Shown: in pieces, positions 8,071-17,479 of the stretch
How the letters are laid out: every line of letters starts with the position of its first letter
Position numbering within the stretch: the stretch's first letter is position 1
NCBI RefSeq assembly: GCF_001591045.1
Contig: NZ_BCUA01000021.1
Coordinates: 1 to 54,170 of the forward strand
Direction of reading: 5' to 3'
Origin: Sphingopyxis granuli NBRC 100800
GTDB lineage: Bacteria > Pseudomonadota > Alphaproteobacteria > Sphingomonadales > Sphingomonadaceae
DNA: 54,170 nucleotides
The notes under the pieces: generated by a model
Databases searched by the model: none
What the model saw: only the letters and a program-made list of their open reading frames with translations
Told to the model about the DNA's origin: nothing
Program-made: the position numbers and the translations under genes

Positions 8071-10229
8071 GCGAGTGTCCGGCTTTGTGACACGCCGACC
8101 AGTATTGCATCCTGATGCTCGCCCAGCAGCGGAGCGGGACGGTCCGCGTAGGGGCGCGTGCCATCGAAACGAAAGGGAGCCGCGCCCGCGACATGGCGGC
8201 CAAGGTGCGCGCGCTCGAGCGCCACCCAGTAGCCGGCCTGCTGCAATTGCGGGTCCTCGACCAGCGCCTCGATGGAATGGACAGGCGCGGCCGGAATGCC
8301 TGCGGCCTGCAACGCCGCAGAGATGGCCTCCGGATCATGGCCCGCGATGACGCGCGCGAGCATCGCTTCGATTTCGTCCGACCGCCTGCTGCGGCCTTCG
8401 GGCGACGCAAGGTCATGGTCCAATATCCAGTCAGCGCGGCCGGTGAACAAACAGAGCGCATGCCATGTGTCCTCGTCATGGCATGCCACGGCAACCCATT
8501 GGTCGTCTCCTGCCGCGGCAAAGCAGCCGCATGGTGCCAGAGTCGACCGTTTGCTTGCGGTTCTGGGGAGCGCAGCCCCGGTAACCCGGCGCGCGATAAT
8601 CGCGTCGGCCGCCACCTGGAACAAGGTCTCGACCTGCGCCAGGTCGGCCGTGCAGCCGCCTTTCTCTTCCCTTGCGGCAAGGCCGACAAGCCCAGCCACC
8701 GCGGCATAGAGTCCCGCCACGGGGTCGCCATATGCGATATGCTGGAGGGCGGGCGGCATGTCCTCGGCGCCGTTGATGGTCGGTATGCCCGATGCCTGCT
8801 CGACCGTCGAGCCATAGGCACGAAAGCCGGACCATGGGCCGGTGGCACCGAAGGCGCCCATCGATACGATGACGACGCCGGGACGCAGTTCGCGCAGCCT
8901 GTGCTGATCGAGGCCGAGCTTGGCCAAGATGCCGGGCGCGAAATTGTCGATCACGATATCGGCACGGCGGACCAGGGCTTCAGCCTGGACAAGCCCTTCG
9001 GGGGTCTTGAGGTCAAGAACCACTCCGCGTTTGCCGCGGTTGACGACGGAAAATACGGGCGCCGCTTCGACCGCGGCGCCGGGTTCGGGACGTTCCCAGC
9101 CCCGCCACCAGTCGGGCCGCGCGTCGGATTCGATCTTGATGACGTCAGCGCCCAGATCGGCAAGCGTGCGCGTGCTCAGGGGACCCGCCCAGCCCATCGT
9201 GAAATCGACGACGCGAATGCCGGCGAGCGGCGGATCGTCGCTGCCGATTGCCGGCAGATGCGATGTCGCCGCGTCCCAGTCGAGCAGGAAGGGCAGGGTG
9301 GGGGCACCGTTCGCATCGAAGGATCGACGATCGCGCCAGTGAGGAATGGCGGGCAGGTCTGCCAGGTCGGGCACGGCAGCCATCGGGATGCGGCGCGCCT
9401 GGCCTTCTTCGGCAGCTTCGATCGCGTCGCGATCGGCGAACGCCGGGCGCAGGATCGCATCGATGGCATCGGCATGGTCGAGGCGATCCAATGTCGTTGC
9501 GAAACGCCCGTCGTGGGCGAGTTCGGGCTTGCCGATCATGTCGGCCAGCGCGCCCCATTGGGCGGGCGTCAGGCAGGTGACGCCCAGCCAGCCGTTGGCG
9601 GCGGGATAGATCGAGCAGGGATAGGTGGGAATGAAACGGTTGATCCCCAGCCGGCTGCCCATATGTCCGAAATGCGCGTAGGAAACTGCGTTGGGCTCGC
9701 TGAAACAGCAGGCCGCCTCGAATATCGACACGGCGGCGCTGTCGATCGACGCGCCGCGCATCCGCCCGATCAGTCCGGCAAGCGCCGCGATGAATGCCGT
9801 GGTGCCCGCGACGATCTGTGGCGCATGTCCACGCGCGAGTATGGGTGGACCTTCGGCAGGGCCGAACCCGTGGGCCAGGCCCGCGAGCGCCTGGACGATC
9901 GGATCATTGCCAAGCCAGTGCGAATAGGGGCCGTCGGGAAAAAACCATCCGATCTCGAGGCGCAGAATATCGTCCGGTGTCGGCTCGCCATCGTCAACGA
10001 TCGCCACGGTTGCCGAAGATGGGGCGCTTCCTGCCGACCGCACCTTTCCCGCGTCGAGCCACTTCCCGAACGCGATACCGGCTTCGCCGCCATAGCCGAG
10101 CAAGCGATCGTCGGTCGCCGCGGTCCGGCATACATGCGCACCGAGCTGAGCGAACAGCCTGGCGCAATATCGGCCCGCCACGCTCGTCGACCGATCGAGA
10201 ACGTCGAAACGGGCCAGCGGGCGGTTCAT
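8067..10229 (-). CDS. CaiB/BaiF (class III) CoA-transferase, tandem-domain
   Basis: A 720-residue protein made of two class III CoA-transferase units. The C-terminal unit (from about residue 335) is canonical: GIRVVDFTMGWAGPLSTRTLADLGADVIKIE, NRGKRGVVLDLKTPEG, and D502 in AYGDPVAGLYA at the usual place of the catalytic aspartate that forms the acyl-anhydride. The N-terminal unit (1-310) is degenerate: at the matching place it reads ARGHAPQIVAGTTAFIAAL with no Asp. This suggests one active site per chain. These enzymes move CoA between carboxylic acids without ATP. ATGA overlaps join it to the thioesterase gene before it and the carboxylase gene after it, so the three are one translationally coupled unit. 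Confidence 0.87.
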   Translation of the reverse strand: MNRPLARFDVLDRSTSVAGRYCARLFAQLGAHVCRTAATDDRLLGYGGEAGIAFGKWLDAGKVRSAGSAPSSATVAIVDDGEPTPDDILRLEIGWFFPDGPYSHWLGNDPIVQALAGLAHGFGPAEGPPILARGHAPQIVAGTTAFIAALAGLIGRMRGASIDSAAVSIFEAACCFSEPNAVSYAHFGHMGSRLGINRFIPTYPCSIYPAANGWLGVTCLTPAQWGALADMIGKPELAHDGRFATTLDRLDHADAIDAILRPAFADRDAIEAAEEGQARRIPMAAVPDLADLPAIPHWRDRRSFDANGAPTLPFLLDWDAATSHLPAIGSDDPPLAGIRVVDFTMGWAGPLSTRTLADLGADVIKIESDARPDWWRGWERPEPGAAVEAAPVFSVVNRGKRGVVLDLKTPEGLVQAEALVRRADIVIDNFAPGILAKLGLDQHRLRELRPGVVIVSMGAFGATGPWSGFRAYGSTVEQASGIPTINGAEDMPPALQHIAYGDPVAGLYAAVAGLVGLAAREEKGGCTADLAQVETLFQVAADAIIARRVTGAALPRTASKRSTLAPCGCFAAAGDDQWVAVACHDEDTWHALCLFTGRADWILDHDLASPEGRSRRSDEIEAMLARVIAGHDPEAISAALQAAGIPAAPVHSIEALVEDPQLQQAGYWVALERAHLGRHVAGAAPFRFDGTRPYADRPAPLLGEHQDAILVGVSQSRTLA

Positions 10230-11053
10230 GGCCGCGGCTCTCTGATCAGCACTTCCTGCGCGACGCTGGCGACCAGCGTTCCGCCCTGCGTATAGATGCA
10301 GCCCAGCGTCAGCCCGCGCCCGCCATGGGCGACGGGTGCATGCTGGACATGAAGCAGCCAGTCATCGGCTCGCGCCGGACGATGAAACCAGATCGCGTGA
10401 TCGAGGCTCGCGGAATCGAGGGGGCCACCCCCCGCCGCATTGTTCGCAAGGAGCTGGAGATGGACCAGACCCATGTCGGATGCGAACGCAATGAGCGCCT
10501 GGTGCGATATCGGATCGTCGCCGAGCGGTTTCCGACTGCGGAACCACAGATGGCGTCGCACCTCCTGGCCGCCTTGTACGGACAATGATTCCGCAGGCCG
10601 TGCGTCGACCAGTTCTTCTGCTACGCTACGTCTCGCCGGCCTGCCGCGCGCTTCTGCGTTGCGCCGCCGCGTTTCGCGCTGATCTTCCAGAGTCTCGGGA
10701 TCGGACACATCGCCCATCGCGGGTTGGTGACGCGGTCCCTCATCGCCGTCATGAAAGGAGAGGGTGGCGCTCGCGAGAAGCTTGGCATCCTGCTCCGCGC
10801 GGACGCCGCGCGCGGCAAAAGCTCGGCCGTCACGCAGACGCTCGACGGCGAGCGTGACGGGCCGGGCTCCATCTCCCGCCCCCGTAAATAACAGGTGAAG
10901 CGAGTGACAGGGCCGGCCTTCGACCGTGGCGGCTGCCGCGACCAGCGTCTGCGCTATGACGAGGCCGCCGAATGTGCGCCTTTCGTCCCCGCCGCCGGCG
11001 GGACTTTCAAAGCGGTCGCCACCAAGCGGCTCGGATTGGAGCTGCGGATGCAT
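10226..11053 (-). CDS. Acyl-CoA thioesterase II (TesB-like, double hotdog)
   Basis: A 275-residue double-hotdog thioesterase. The first hotdog includes RTFGGLVIAQTLVAAAATV, the conserved F-GG-ViaQ helix; the second includes SLDHAIWFHRPARADDWLL, matching the SLDHsiWFHRPf signature of TesB with its catalytic Asp, and ends GCIYTQGGTLVASVAQEVLIR with the expected Gln. It hydrolyses acyl-CoA to free acid and CoA, probably to release CoA from dead-end thioesters made by the neighbouring transferase or carboxylase. The stop overlaps the CoA-transferase start by ATGA, and the gene starts 11 bases after the thiolase stop, so it lies in the same operon. Confidence 0.88.
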   Translation of the reverse strand: MHPQLQSEPLGGDRFESPAGGGDERRTFGGLVIAQTLVAAAATVEGRPCHSLHLLFTGAGDGARPVTLAVERLRDGRAFAARGVRAEQDAKLLASATLSFHDGDEGPRHQPAMGDVSDPETLEDQRETRRRNAEARGRPARRSVAEELVDARPAESLSVQGGQEVRRHLWFRSRKPLGDDPISHQALIAFASDMGLVHLQLLANNAAGGGPLDSASLDHAIWFHRPARADDWLLHVQHAPVAHGGRGLTLGCIYTQGGTLVASVAQEVLIREPRP

Positions 11054-11064
11054 GCGGAATGCAC

Positions 11065-12279
11065 TCAGAAGATTTCAAAGAGTCCGGCTCCCCCCATGCC
11101 GCCGCCCATGCACATGGTGACGACGCCGTATTTCGCGCCGCGGCGCTTGCCTTCGTGCATGATGTGCCCCGTCATGCGCGCGCCGGACATACCGTAGGGA
11201 TGGCCGATCGAGATCGCCCCGCCCGATACATTGTAGCGGTCGTTGGGAATGCCGATCTTGTCGCGGCAGTAAAGGACCTGGCTCGCGAAGGCCTCGTTCA
11301 GCTCCCACATGTCGATATCGTCGACGCCGAGGCCGTGCGCCGCGAGCAGCTTGGGAATGGCAAAGACAGGGCCGATCCCCATTTCCTCCGGCCCGCAGCC
11401 GGCGACCGCGAGGCCGCGATAGGCGCCGAGCGGCTGCAGCCCGCGCCGTTCGGCCTCCTTGGCTTCCATGAGCACGACCGCCGCCGCACCATCGGACAGT
11501 TGCGAGGCATTGCCGGCGGTGATGAAGCGGCCTTCCTGCACCTGCTGCCCACCCTTGAACACCGGCTGGAGCTTCTGGAGGTCGGCAAGCGACGTCTGGG
11601 GACGATTGCCTTCATCCTGTTCCAGCGTCACTTCGCGTCGCGACGTGTCGCCGGTTGCCTTGTCGGTGACCAGCATCGTCGTGGTCATCGGCGCGATTTC
11701 GGCCGTGAAACGGCCAGCCGCCTGCGCTTCGGCGACACGCTGCTGCGACTGGAGCGCATATTCGTCCTGCGCGTCGCGGCTGATACCATAGCGATCCGCG
11801 ACGATTTCCGCAGTTTCGAGCATGCCCATATAGAGCTGCGGAATCTCGGCGAGCAGCTTGGGATCGGCATTGCGATAGCCGTTCAAGTGGTTGTTTTGAA
11901 CGAGGCTGATCGATTCGACCCCGCCCGCCACCGCAATCTTCTGCTCGCCCGCCTGAATCCGGTTGGCCGCAGCAGCGATTGCCATCAGGCCCGATCCGCA
12001 CTGACGGTCTAGCGTGGTCCCGGGAACCGTTTCGGGAAGTCCCGCCCACAGCGCGCCCTGGCGCGCTACGTTGAAACCGGTCGACCCTTGCTGGAGCGCG
12101 CAGCCGAAGACCGAATCCTCGATTTCGTCGCCTTCCAGGCCGGCGCGAGCGACGGCGTGTTTGATCGCATGGCCGGCGAGCGCCTGCCCCTGCGTATCGT
12201 TGAACGCACCTCGATAGGCTTTTCCGATGGGCGTACGGGCGGTCGAGACAATTACGGCTTCATGCATTGTGGCATCCAT
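11065..12279 (-). CDS. Thiolase (acetyl-CoA C-acyltransferase)
   Basis: A 404-residue thiolase. The catalytic residues are in place: C94 in DRQCGSG (acyl carrier), H360 in [16 protein letters not shown] and C390 in [14 protein letters not shown]. It cleaves 3-ketoacyl-CoA to acetyl-CoA and a shortened acyl-CoA, the last step of a beta-oxidation-like route, which fits a pathway that produces beta-diketones and keto acids from PVA. It is the first gene of the - strand operon reaching to 2212 and is divergent from the alpha/beta hydrolase gene at 12383; a copy of the recurring 19-bp motif lies directly upstream. The start at 12279 follows TTAGGG; an ATG four codons later is possible. Confidence 0.92.
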   Translation of the reverse strand: MDATMHEAVIVSTARTPIGKAYRGAFNDTQGQALAGHAIKHAVARAGLEGDEIEDSVFGCALQQGSTGFNVARQGALWAGLPETVPGTTLDRQCGSGLMAIAAAANRIQAGEQKIAVAGGVESISLVQNNHLNGYRNADPKLLAEIPQLYMGMLETAEIVADRYGISRDAQDEYALQSQQRVAEAQAAGRFTAEIAPMTTTMLVTDKATGDTSRREVTLEQDEGNRPQTSLADLQKLQPVFKGGQQVQEGRFITAGNASQLSDGAAAVVLMEAKEAERRGLQPLGAYRGLAVAGCGPEEMGIGPVFAIPKLLAAHGLGVDDIDMWELNEAFASQVLYCRDKIGIPNDRYNVSGGAISIGHPYGMSGARMTGHIMHEGKRRGAKYGVVTMCMGGGMGGAGLFEIF

Positions 12280-12291
12280 CCCTAAAAATCG

Positions 12292-12310
12292 TTTTGAGAA
12301 TTAAGGTATG
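12292..12310 (+). promoter_or_regulatory. Recurring 19-bp motif, site 2 (thiolase / hydrolase divergent promoter)
   Basis: TTTTGAGAATTAAGGTATG matches the motif found before other units of this locus (4 nt, RAGAA, 4 nt, GGTWTG). It lies 12 bases upstream of the thiolase start and about 72 bases upstream of the preferred hydrolase start. The preceding AAAAATC extends the match to the site before the TonB receptor at 17429. Confidence 0.55.
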
Positions 12311-12382
12311 GTTGTAATAACACGATCAATCTGTCAAGGGCGGCTATATCAGATTGTTGGAATGACCGATGCGGAGAGGTAT

Positions 12383-13255
12383 ATGGCAATGGGAAATGCG
12401 TCGCCCAAGGAGGTCACGCTCTACAGCGAAGGCAGCCGCATCGCGGCCGAGATCTTCACGCCGACCGGCAAGGCGCCGCCCGAAGGCTGGCCCGCGATCC
12501 TGCTCTGCCATGGCTGGGGCGGATTGAAGGATCATCTGGCGCGCTACGCCCGAAAATTCTCCGAAGCAGGCTATGTCTGCATGACCTTCGACTATCGTGG
12601 GTGGGGGGAATCGGACGGGCGCGTCATCGCAACCCGCGACGCGCCCCGGCTGCTCGAGGCGGGCGAGATCGAACTCAAGGTGCGCGTGCTGCGCGAGATC
12701 GTCGACCCGGTCGATCAGACGACCGACATCCGCAATTGCCTCGCCTATCTCTGGTCCGAACCGGGCGTCGACCGTTCGCGGATCGGCATCTGGGGGACAA
12801 GCTATGGCGGCGGCCATGCCGTATTCACCGGCGGCAATGACGACCGAGTCAAAGCGATCGTGGCGCAGATCGGCGGCTTCGGTTTTCCGCCTGAGCATCG
12901 CGACTGGGCGCGCGAGCGTGCGGCCGACAAGGCGCGCGGCAAACTAGACACGATCGTACCGCAAGACGGCGTCGATGGCGTGGAGGGTCTCAAGGGCACG
13001 CCCGACGTAGGCCGGATGGCCGAGCATTCGCAGCTCGGCGCCGCGGCGCGCGTCAAGGTCCCGACGCTCATTCTCGACGCCGAGTTCGAGGAACTCAACA
13101 ACCGGCTCGAACACGGCTGGGCCGCCTATATGGCGATCCGCCAAAACGCTCCGGCCGAGTACGCGACCTATCCGTGCAAACACTACGCCGTTTACGACGA
13201 GCATTATGGCGATTCCACCAATCGCGCGATCGCGTGGTTCCACAAATATCTATGA
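12383..13255 (+). CDS. Alpha/beta hydrolase
   Basis: A protein of about 290 residues with the alpha/beta-hydrolase fold: ILLCHGWGG (oxyanion-hole HG), FDYRGWGESDG, and the nucleophile elbow GIWGTSYGGGH (Ser140 in this numbering). The C-terminal part has ADL-type TLILDAEFEELNN (candidate Asp/Glu) and PCKHYAVYDEH (candidate His). The frame is open from 12308, but GGAGAGG at 12373-12379 favours ATG 12383 (or 12389). It overlaps no gene but is followed 16 bases later by the 3-hydroxyacyl-CoA dehydrogenase, probably as one operon. Families of this type include dienelactone-hydrolase-like and Xaa-Pro-peptidase-like esterases and beta-diketone hydrolases; the substrate is not evident. Confidence 0.8.
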   Translation: MAMGNASPKEVTLYSEGSRIAAEIFTPTGKAPPEGWPAILLCHGWGGLKDHLARYARKFSEAGYVCMTFDYRGWGESDGRVIATRDAPRLLEAGEIELKVRVLREIVDPVDQTTDIRNCLAYLWSEPGVDRSRIGIWGTSYGGGHAVFTGGNDDRVKAIVAQIGGFGFPPEHRDWARERAADKARGKLDTIVPQDGVDGVEGLKGTPDVGRMAEHSQLGAAARVKVPTLILDAEFEELNNRLEHGWAAYMAIRQNAPAEYATYPCKHYAVYDEHYGDSTNRAIAWFHKYL

Positions 13256-13271
13256 GGAAGAAGCAGCGAAT

Positions 13272-14537
13272 ATGACCGAATATGAAGACAGCAGCGCCTA
13301 TGTCAGCCAAGCCCTGGAAGCCGCGCGCGTGGTGGACGACGTTCCCGCCGACACGCCGTTGATCGCAATCGAGAAAGTCGGGATCATCGGCGCCGGGACG
13401 ATGGGCGGCGGGATCGCGATGAATTTCGCGAATATCGGCGTTCCCGTCCGCATCGTCGAGACGAAGCAGGAAGCGCTCGATCGCGGCCTCGGCGTCATCC
13501 GCGGCAATTACGAGCGCAGCGCAAACCGCGGTCGCTTTCCGATTGAAGAGGTCGATGTGCGCATGGCGCGTATTTCCAGTTCGCTCGATATGACCGATCT
13601 TGCCGACTGCGACATCGTGATCGAAGCCGTGTTCGAAGACCTGGAACTGAAGAAGAGCATATTCGCGAAGCTCGACGGCATCGTCAAACAGGGCGCGATC
13701 CTGGCGAGCAACACATCGGGTCTCGACGTGAACCAGATCGCGGAGGTCACGAGCCGGCCGGAAGCAGTAATCGGATTGCATTTCTTTTCGCCGGCCAATG
13801 TCATGAAGCTGCTTGAAATCGTGCGCGGCGACAAGACGTCGAACGAAGTCATCGCGACGTCGCTCGACATGGCACGGCGGATTGGCAAGGTCGCCGTCGT
13901 CGTGGGCGTCTGCCCGGGATTCGTCGGCAACCGGATGCTGTATCCGCGCCAGCTTCAGGCGGCCGAACTTCTGAAGCGCGGCGCCATGCCCTGGGATGTC
14001 GACCGCGTGCTCCGCGCCTTCGGCTTCAAGATGGGGCCTTTCGAGATGAGCGATCTGGCCGGCCTCGATATCGGCTGGGTGCCGGGCGAGGGGGATCCGC
14101 TGCGCGACCAACTGTGCAAGCGCGAGCGGCGCGGTCAGAAGACCGGAAAGGGTTATTATGACTATGATGCCAATCGGGCTGCCACGCCGTCGGACGAAGT
14201 GGCGGCACTGATCCGCGAAACGCTCGGGGTCGATCCCGATGCAACGCCGCCGTCCGATGACGAGATCCTCGAGACCTGCCTGTTCCCGATGGTGAACGAA
14301 GGCGCGAAAATCCTCGAAGAGAAGATGGCGCAGCGCCCTTCGGATGTCGACGTCGTCTGGATGTTCGGCTACAACTGGCCGCAGGACACCGGAGGCCCGA
14401 TGCGCTGGGCCGACAAAGTGGGCCTCGAGAAGGTGGCAGCCAAGGCCGAGGAACTCGGCAAGGATAATGGCTGGTACGCGCCGGCAGCGCTTCTCAAGAC
14501 GCTGGTGAGCGAGAACAGGAAATTCGCCGACCTGTAA
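13272..14537 (+). CDS. 3-hydroxyacyl-CoA dehydrogenase (NAD-dependent)
   Basis: A 421-residue protein with the 3HCDH N-terminal Rossmann domain ([15 protein letters not shown] at about 37-50, [14 protein letters not shown]) and catalytic region [11 protein letters not shown] and [17 protein letters not shown], where the HFFSP histidine is expected to act with a later Glu. Two C-terminal 3HCDH domains follow ([22 protein letters not shown]). It oxidises L-3-hydroxyacyl-CoA to 3-ketoacyl-CoA, feeding the thiolase encoded on the opposite strand. There is no hydratase domain, unlike FadB-type fusions; a stand-alone enoyl-CoA hydratase is at 29395. The start at 13272 is supported by GAGGAAG 12 bases upstream, and longer in-frame starts would overlap the hydrolase gene. 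Confidence 0.92.
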   Translation: MTEYEDSSAYVSQALEAARVVDDVPADTPLIAIEKVGIIGAGTMGGGIAMNFANIGVPVRIVETKQEALDRGLGVIRGNYERSANRGRFPIEEVDVRMARISSSLDMTDLADCDIVIEAVFEDLELKKSIFAKLDGIVKQGAILASNTSGLDVNQIAEVTSRPEAVIGLHFFSPANVMKLLEIVRGDKTSNEVIATSLDMARRIGKVAVVVGVCPGFVGNRMLYPRQLQAAELLKRGAMPWDVDRVLRAFGFKMGPFEMSDLAGLDIGWVPGEGDPLRDQLCKRERRGQKTGKGYYDYDANRAATPSDEVAALIRETLGVDPDATPPSDDEILETCLFPMVNEGAKILEEKMAQRPSDVDVVWMFGYNWPQDTGGPMRWADKVGLEKVAAKAEELGKDNGWYAPAALLKTLVSENRKFADL

Positions 14538-14575
14538 AAGGTCCGGTCACTGCCGAAGATCTGTATCGCCCAAGC

Positions 14576-14617
14576 GGGGCAGTCAGCCGGGATCGTCTGA
14601 CTGCCCCGGCCTTTATA
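14576..14617 (+). terminator. Rho-independent terminator after 3-hydroxyacyl-CoA dehydrogenase
   Basis: A perfect 11-bp stem GGGGCAGTCAG / CTGACTGCCCC (14576-14586 and 14597-14607) with a 10-base loop is followed by GGCCTTTAT. It lies 39 bases after the stop codon. Confidence 0.75.
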
Positions 14618-14678
14618 GGAGCGTGCCGTCCTGCATGACGAAGGACGGCACGCCGAAGGCCCGGCCCAGACGCGCGCG
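14613..14678 (-). pseudogene. Possible C-terminal remnant of a thioredoxin-fold (DsbA/HCCA-isomerase-like) gene
   Basis: On the - strand an open stretch ends in LGRAFGVPSFVMQDGTLL then TAA. The GVPSFV segment with its cis-Pro resembles the C-terminal part of DsbA-family and 2-hydroxychromene-2-carboxylate-isomerase proteins. No start or N-terminal part is visible upstream in the same frame, so if real it is a short relic. Most of the 381-base interval 14538-14918 otherwise holds only two terminators. Confidence 0.25.
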
Positions 14679-14853
14679 TCTGCTCGTGCACGGTCGCGCG
14701 CTGGCTGCGCCGCCGCATTGGCTCTCGGTAAAATGGGGTAGCAGTTTAGCGGGCGAGTGCTGGCTATTTCGAGCTTCCAAACATGCGTGCCGGCAAGGCG
14801 GGCAACGGCTGCCCGTCCTGCCAGGAAAGATCGTTGCGCACGGCGTAGGCCCA

Positions 14854-14886
14854 TAAAAAGCTGGCCCTGTCTTGCGACAGGGCCAG
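14854..14886 (-). terminator. Rho-independent terminator of the TonB receptor gene
   Basis: A perfect 11-bp stem CTGGCCCTGTC / GACAGGGCCAG with a 4-base loop; on the - strand it runs into CTTTTTATG. It lies 32 bases after the stop of the TonB-dependent receptor gene. Confidence 0.85.
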
Positions 14887-14918
14887 TTGAGAGGATAATC
14901 GGAGAGGCATTTCCTCCA

Positions 14919-17429
14919 CTAGAAGCGGTAGCGGGCCGTAAGGGACCAGTGTCGATCCGCACCGTAATAGACATTCTGCTGCACCGAACCCGAGCCGAAG
15001 GTCGCGAGAACTGAGCTATCGGCATAACGTTTCCTGAACAGGTTGCTCACAACCGCAGTGATATCGAGCCGCTCGTCGGCGGTTCGATAGGTCAGCGTCG
15101 CGTTCACGAGCGCGCGTCCGGGAACGCGAAAGTTCGGAAGCGTGAACGGCGACGTATAGAAACTCGACTGATAATAGATGCTGCCGCCGGGATAGAGGCG
15201 GCCGGCGGCGCCCATATCGATGCCGTAATAGCCGTAAAGGGACGCCTTATGTCGGGGCGCGCGCGGAAGTTCATTACCGGTCAGGTCGAGGGGACCATAA
15301 TCCGGGTTGGGAACGAGATTGGTCGGCGAATCCAGAAACTCCGGTACTGCGATATTGACGACGCCGCACGTCGATGATCCCGGAGCTTGCGGACAGAAAT
15401 CGGTGAATGTTGGGTGCAGATAAGTGTAGGATGCAACGACGTTGGAGAAGTCGTTGGGCCGCCAGGACAACTGCGCTTCCGCGCCGTAGATCTCGGTCTT
15501 CTTGGCGTTTGCGAAGGTGGTGAACACCGGTCCCAGCACCGGTCCATCTGGCCCGACAAACGTTCCGCGCGTCCGGATGGGAATCTGCTGGTCGTGGAAG
15601 ATCTGATAGAAGATCGAGCCATCGAAACGCAGACGACCGCTTGTCCAGTTACCCCCGATCTCGAAGACGTCGAGATATTCCTTGTCGGCGATATTGTCCG
15701 GCGGCAGGCCCTGTCCAAGCGTGAATGCCGACGACTGATAGCCGCGCGCATAGGATGCGTAAATCTGGTCGCCGGGACCGGGGCGCCATGCGATCGCGGC
15801 CCGTCCAGACAGCCCCTTGTCACGCCGCTCTGGATTTGCGCTGTGGACGAGTGGCGAGAAATCGCCTGCATAGAGTGGCGGATAATAATAGATGAGGCGG
15901 AAGTCGGTCTGCGCTTCCTTCTCGTCCATCGTATATCGGAGGCCCCCGTCGAAACGGATTTCGGGCGTAATGTCCCAGGTAACATTCCCGAACACCGCAT
16001 TCGACCGGATTTCATAAAGATTGCGTTGTTCATACGTGGAGCGCCGCGGGTTGGGCGCAAGCGTCAGTCCGGGGGTTCCCACGATGGGATTGAGGATTGC
16101 GTCGGTCGCGTTGGCAATATTCTCCCAATATTGCTCGTCGAATTTCTGGTTGAAATAGTAAAAGCCGAGCACCCAGTCGAGCGGGCCGTTCCCGTTGCCC
16201 TCGAGGCGGACTTCCTGCGACCAGAAATAATTGTCGTTGAGATAATTGGTCCGATAGTCGGTTGGAACCTGGGTGCCCGGCTCAAAGGTACCCGGCGCGA
16301 TCGTATCGCCATCATAGCTCACACGCGACGTGAGGTCCCGATCCGCTTCGCCGGACGATACATATTCCTGATAGCCACCCGTATAGAAAAATGTGGCAAA
16401 GCCGAGATCAAGATCAGCGTTTAGCACATTCTGGAAATTGCCGCGCAGACGATCGTAGCCGACGACATTGACGTTGGTCTGATATGGCTGGTTGGGAAGC
16501 GGTCCGTCGTATCCGAACGCGGGATTGGGCGACAAGTCGCCGAACGCCGCGCTCGTATTGCCGTTAAGGCCATTGTTGTAGCGGCTGACAGTCGGGTAAC
16601 CTGGCTGGTTGTCGTAGCTGAAGGTCGTCGCGCGATTGCGGACATGCAGATTGCCGATGTTCCAGTCGAGCTGGAATTCAAAATAGGTGTTGTCGATAGC
16701 AAAGCCCGCGCCCTTTGCGCCGCCGACCGCCTTGAAGATGCTGGGTTGGACAAAGCGCTGCATCCCGACACGGAAACCCAGATTGTCGGTGATCGGGCCG
16801 GACAGGTTGGCGCCGAAGTTATAAGCGCCCGCCCGCGCGGTACCGGCTACGACTTGGGCCGTGAAATCCTTGGTCGGCGCGCGCGAGATGACGTTGATCG
16901 CGCCCGCGATCGCGTTGCGCCCATAGGTGGTGCCGGCCGGCCCGCGGACAAATGTGATATTGCCCCCGAACAGCGTCGACTCGGCGATGTCCTCGGGCAC
17001 GAGGTTGATGAAATTATCGATATATTGGATCACGGTGTTTTCTTGCCCAAGCAGCGTCTGCGCGGTTTGGCGGCCAACCCCGCGTACGTTGATCCCGAAA
17101 TCGCCGGTGATGTTAAAACCCGGTTGCGAGCGGATCAACTCGCTCGCCGAATTCACGCCTGCCAAGTTGCGATCTTCCGCCGAGATGACGGCCTTCGGCT
17201 GCGGCTGATCGAGAAGCTTGCTGAAACGGCTGCCCGTAACCGTGATCTCGCGTTCCTCGACCCCCGATCGAGGGGCTTCATCCGGTGTCTCGGAGTCCTC
17301 CTGGGTCGTTTGCGTGCTGGCCTCGGCCGGACGCTCCGCCCGTTCGTCACTGACTTGCGCCGCCGCCGTGCTCGCGATCAGCAACCCCGAAACAGCGCAG
17401 GACATGCGCAAAAGACATTTCACCGACAT
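14919..17429 (-). CDS. TonB-dependent receptor
   Basis: A complete 836-residue receptor. It has a signal peptide (CLLRMSCAVSGLLIASTAAAQ), a low-complexity acidic stretch, the TonB-box-like EREITVTGSR, then a plug domain (ASELIRSQPGFNITGDFGINVRGVG, FVRGPAGTTYGRNAIAGAINVISRAP) and a barrel ending in HWSLTARYRF. The ATG at 17429 is preceded by GGGAGAGG. This plug and barrel pattern is typical of the sphingomonad receptors that replace polysaccharide-type uptake systems and are often paired with catabolic operons. The gene is divergent from the SDR-dioxygenase-oph group and has two copies of the 19-bp motif upstream, so it is probably co-regulated with PVA breakdown. Ligand unknown. Confidence 0.93.
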   Translation of the reverse strand: MSVKCLLRMSCAVSGLLIASTAAAQVSDERAERPAEASTQTTQEDSETPDEAPRSGVEEREITVTGSRFSKLLDQPQPKAVISAEDRNLAGVNSASELIRSQPGFNITGDFGINVRGVGRQTAQTLLGQENTVIQYIDNFINLVPEDIAESTLFGGNITFVRGPAGTTYGRNAIAGAINVISRAPTKDFTAQVVAGTARAGAYNFGANLSGPITDNLGFRVGMQRFVQPSIFKAVGGAKGAGFAIDNTYFEFQLDWNIGNLHVRNRATTFSYDNQPGYPTVSRYNNGLNGNTSAAFGDLSPNPAFGYDGPLPNQPYQTNVNVVGYDRLRGNFQNVLNADLDLGFATFFYTGGYQEYVSSGEADRDLTSRVSYDGDTIAPGTFEPGTQVPTDYRTNYLNDNYFWSQEVRLEGNGNGPLDWVLGFYYFNQKFDEQYWENIANATDAILNPIVGTPGLTLAPNPRRSTYEQRNLYEIRSNAVFGNVTWDITPEIRFDGGLRYTMDEKEAQTDFRLIYYYPPLYAGDFSPLVHSANPERRDKGLSGRAAIAWRPGPGDQIYASYARGYQSSAFTLGQGLPPDNIADKEYLDVFEIGGNWTSGRLRFDGSIFYQIFHDQQIPIRTRGTFVGPDGPVLGPVFTTFANAKKTEIYGAEAQLSWRPNDFSNVVASYTYLHPTFTDFCPQAPGSSTCGVVNIAVPEFLDSPTNLVPNPDYGPLDLTGNELPRAPRHKASLYGYYGIDMGAAGRLYPGGSIYYQSSFYTSPFTLPNFRVPGRALVNATLTYRTADERLDITAVVSNLFRKRYADSSVLATFGSGSVQQNVYYGADRHWSLTARYRF

Positions 17430-17445
17430 CACTTCCCTCTCCCTG

Positions 17446-17460
17446 CCCGAATCATTCGGG
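17446..17460. promoter_or_regulatory. Inverted repeat upstream of the TonB receptor gene
   Basis: CCCGAAT-C-ATTCGGG is a perfect 7-bp inverted repeat around one base, 17 bases upstream of the TonB receptor ATG and close to its ribosome-binding site. It could be an operator or a 5' RNA hairpin that affects translation. Confidence 0.35.
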
Positions 17461-17479
17461 AATTCACGGCTCGTTAATC

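Noticed and set aside
8115..10295. 726-codon open frame on the + strand opposite the CoA-transferase gene
   Set aside because: It mirrors the codon bias of the real gene; no family resemblance and no ribosome-binding site.
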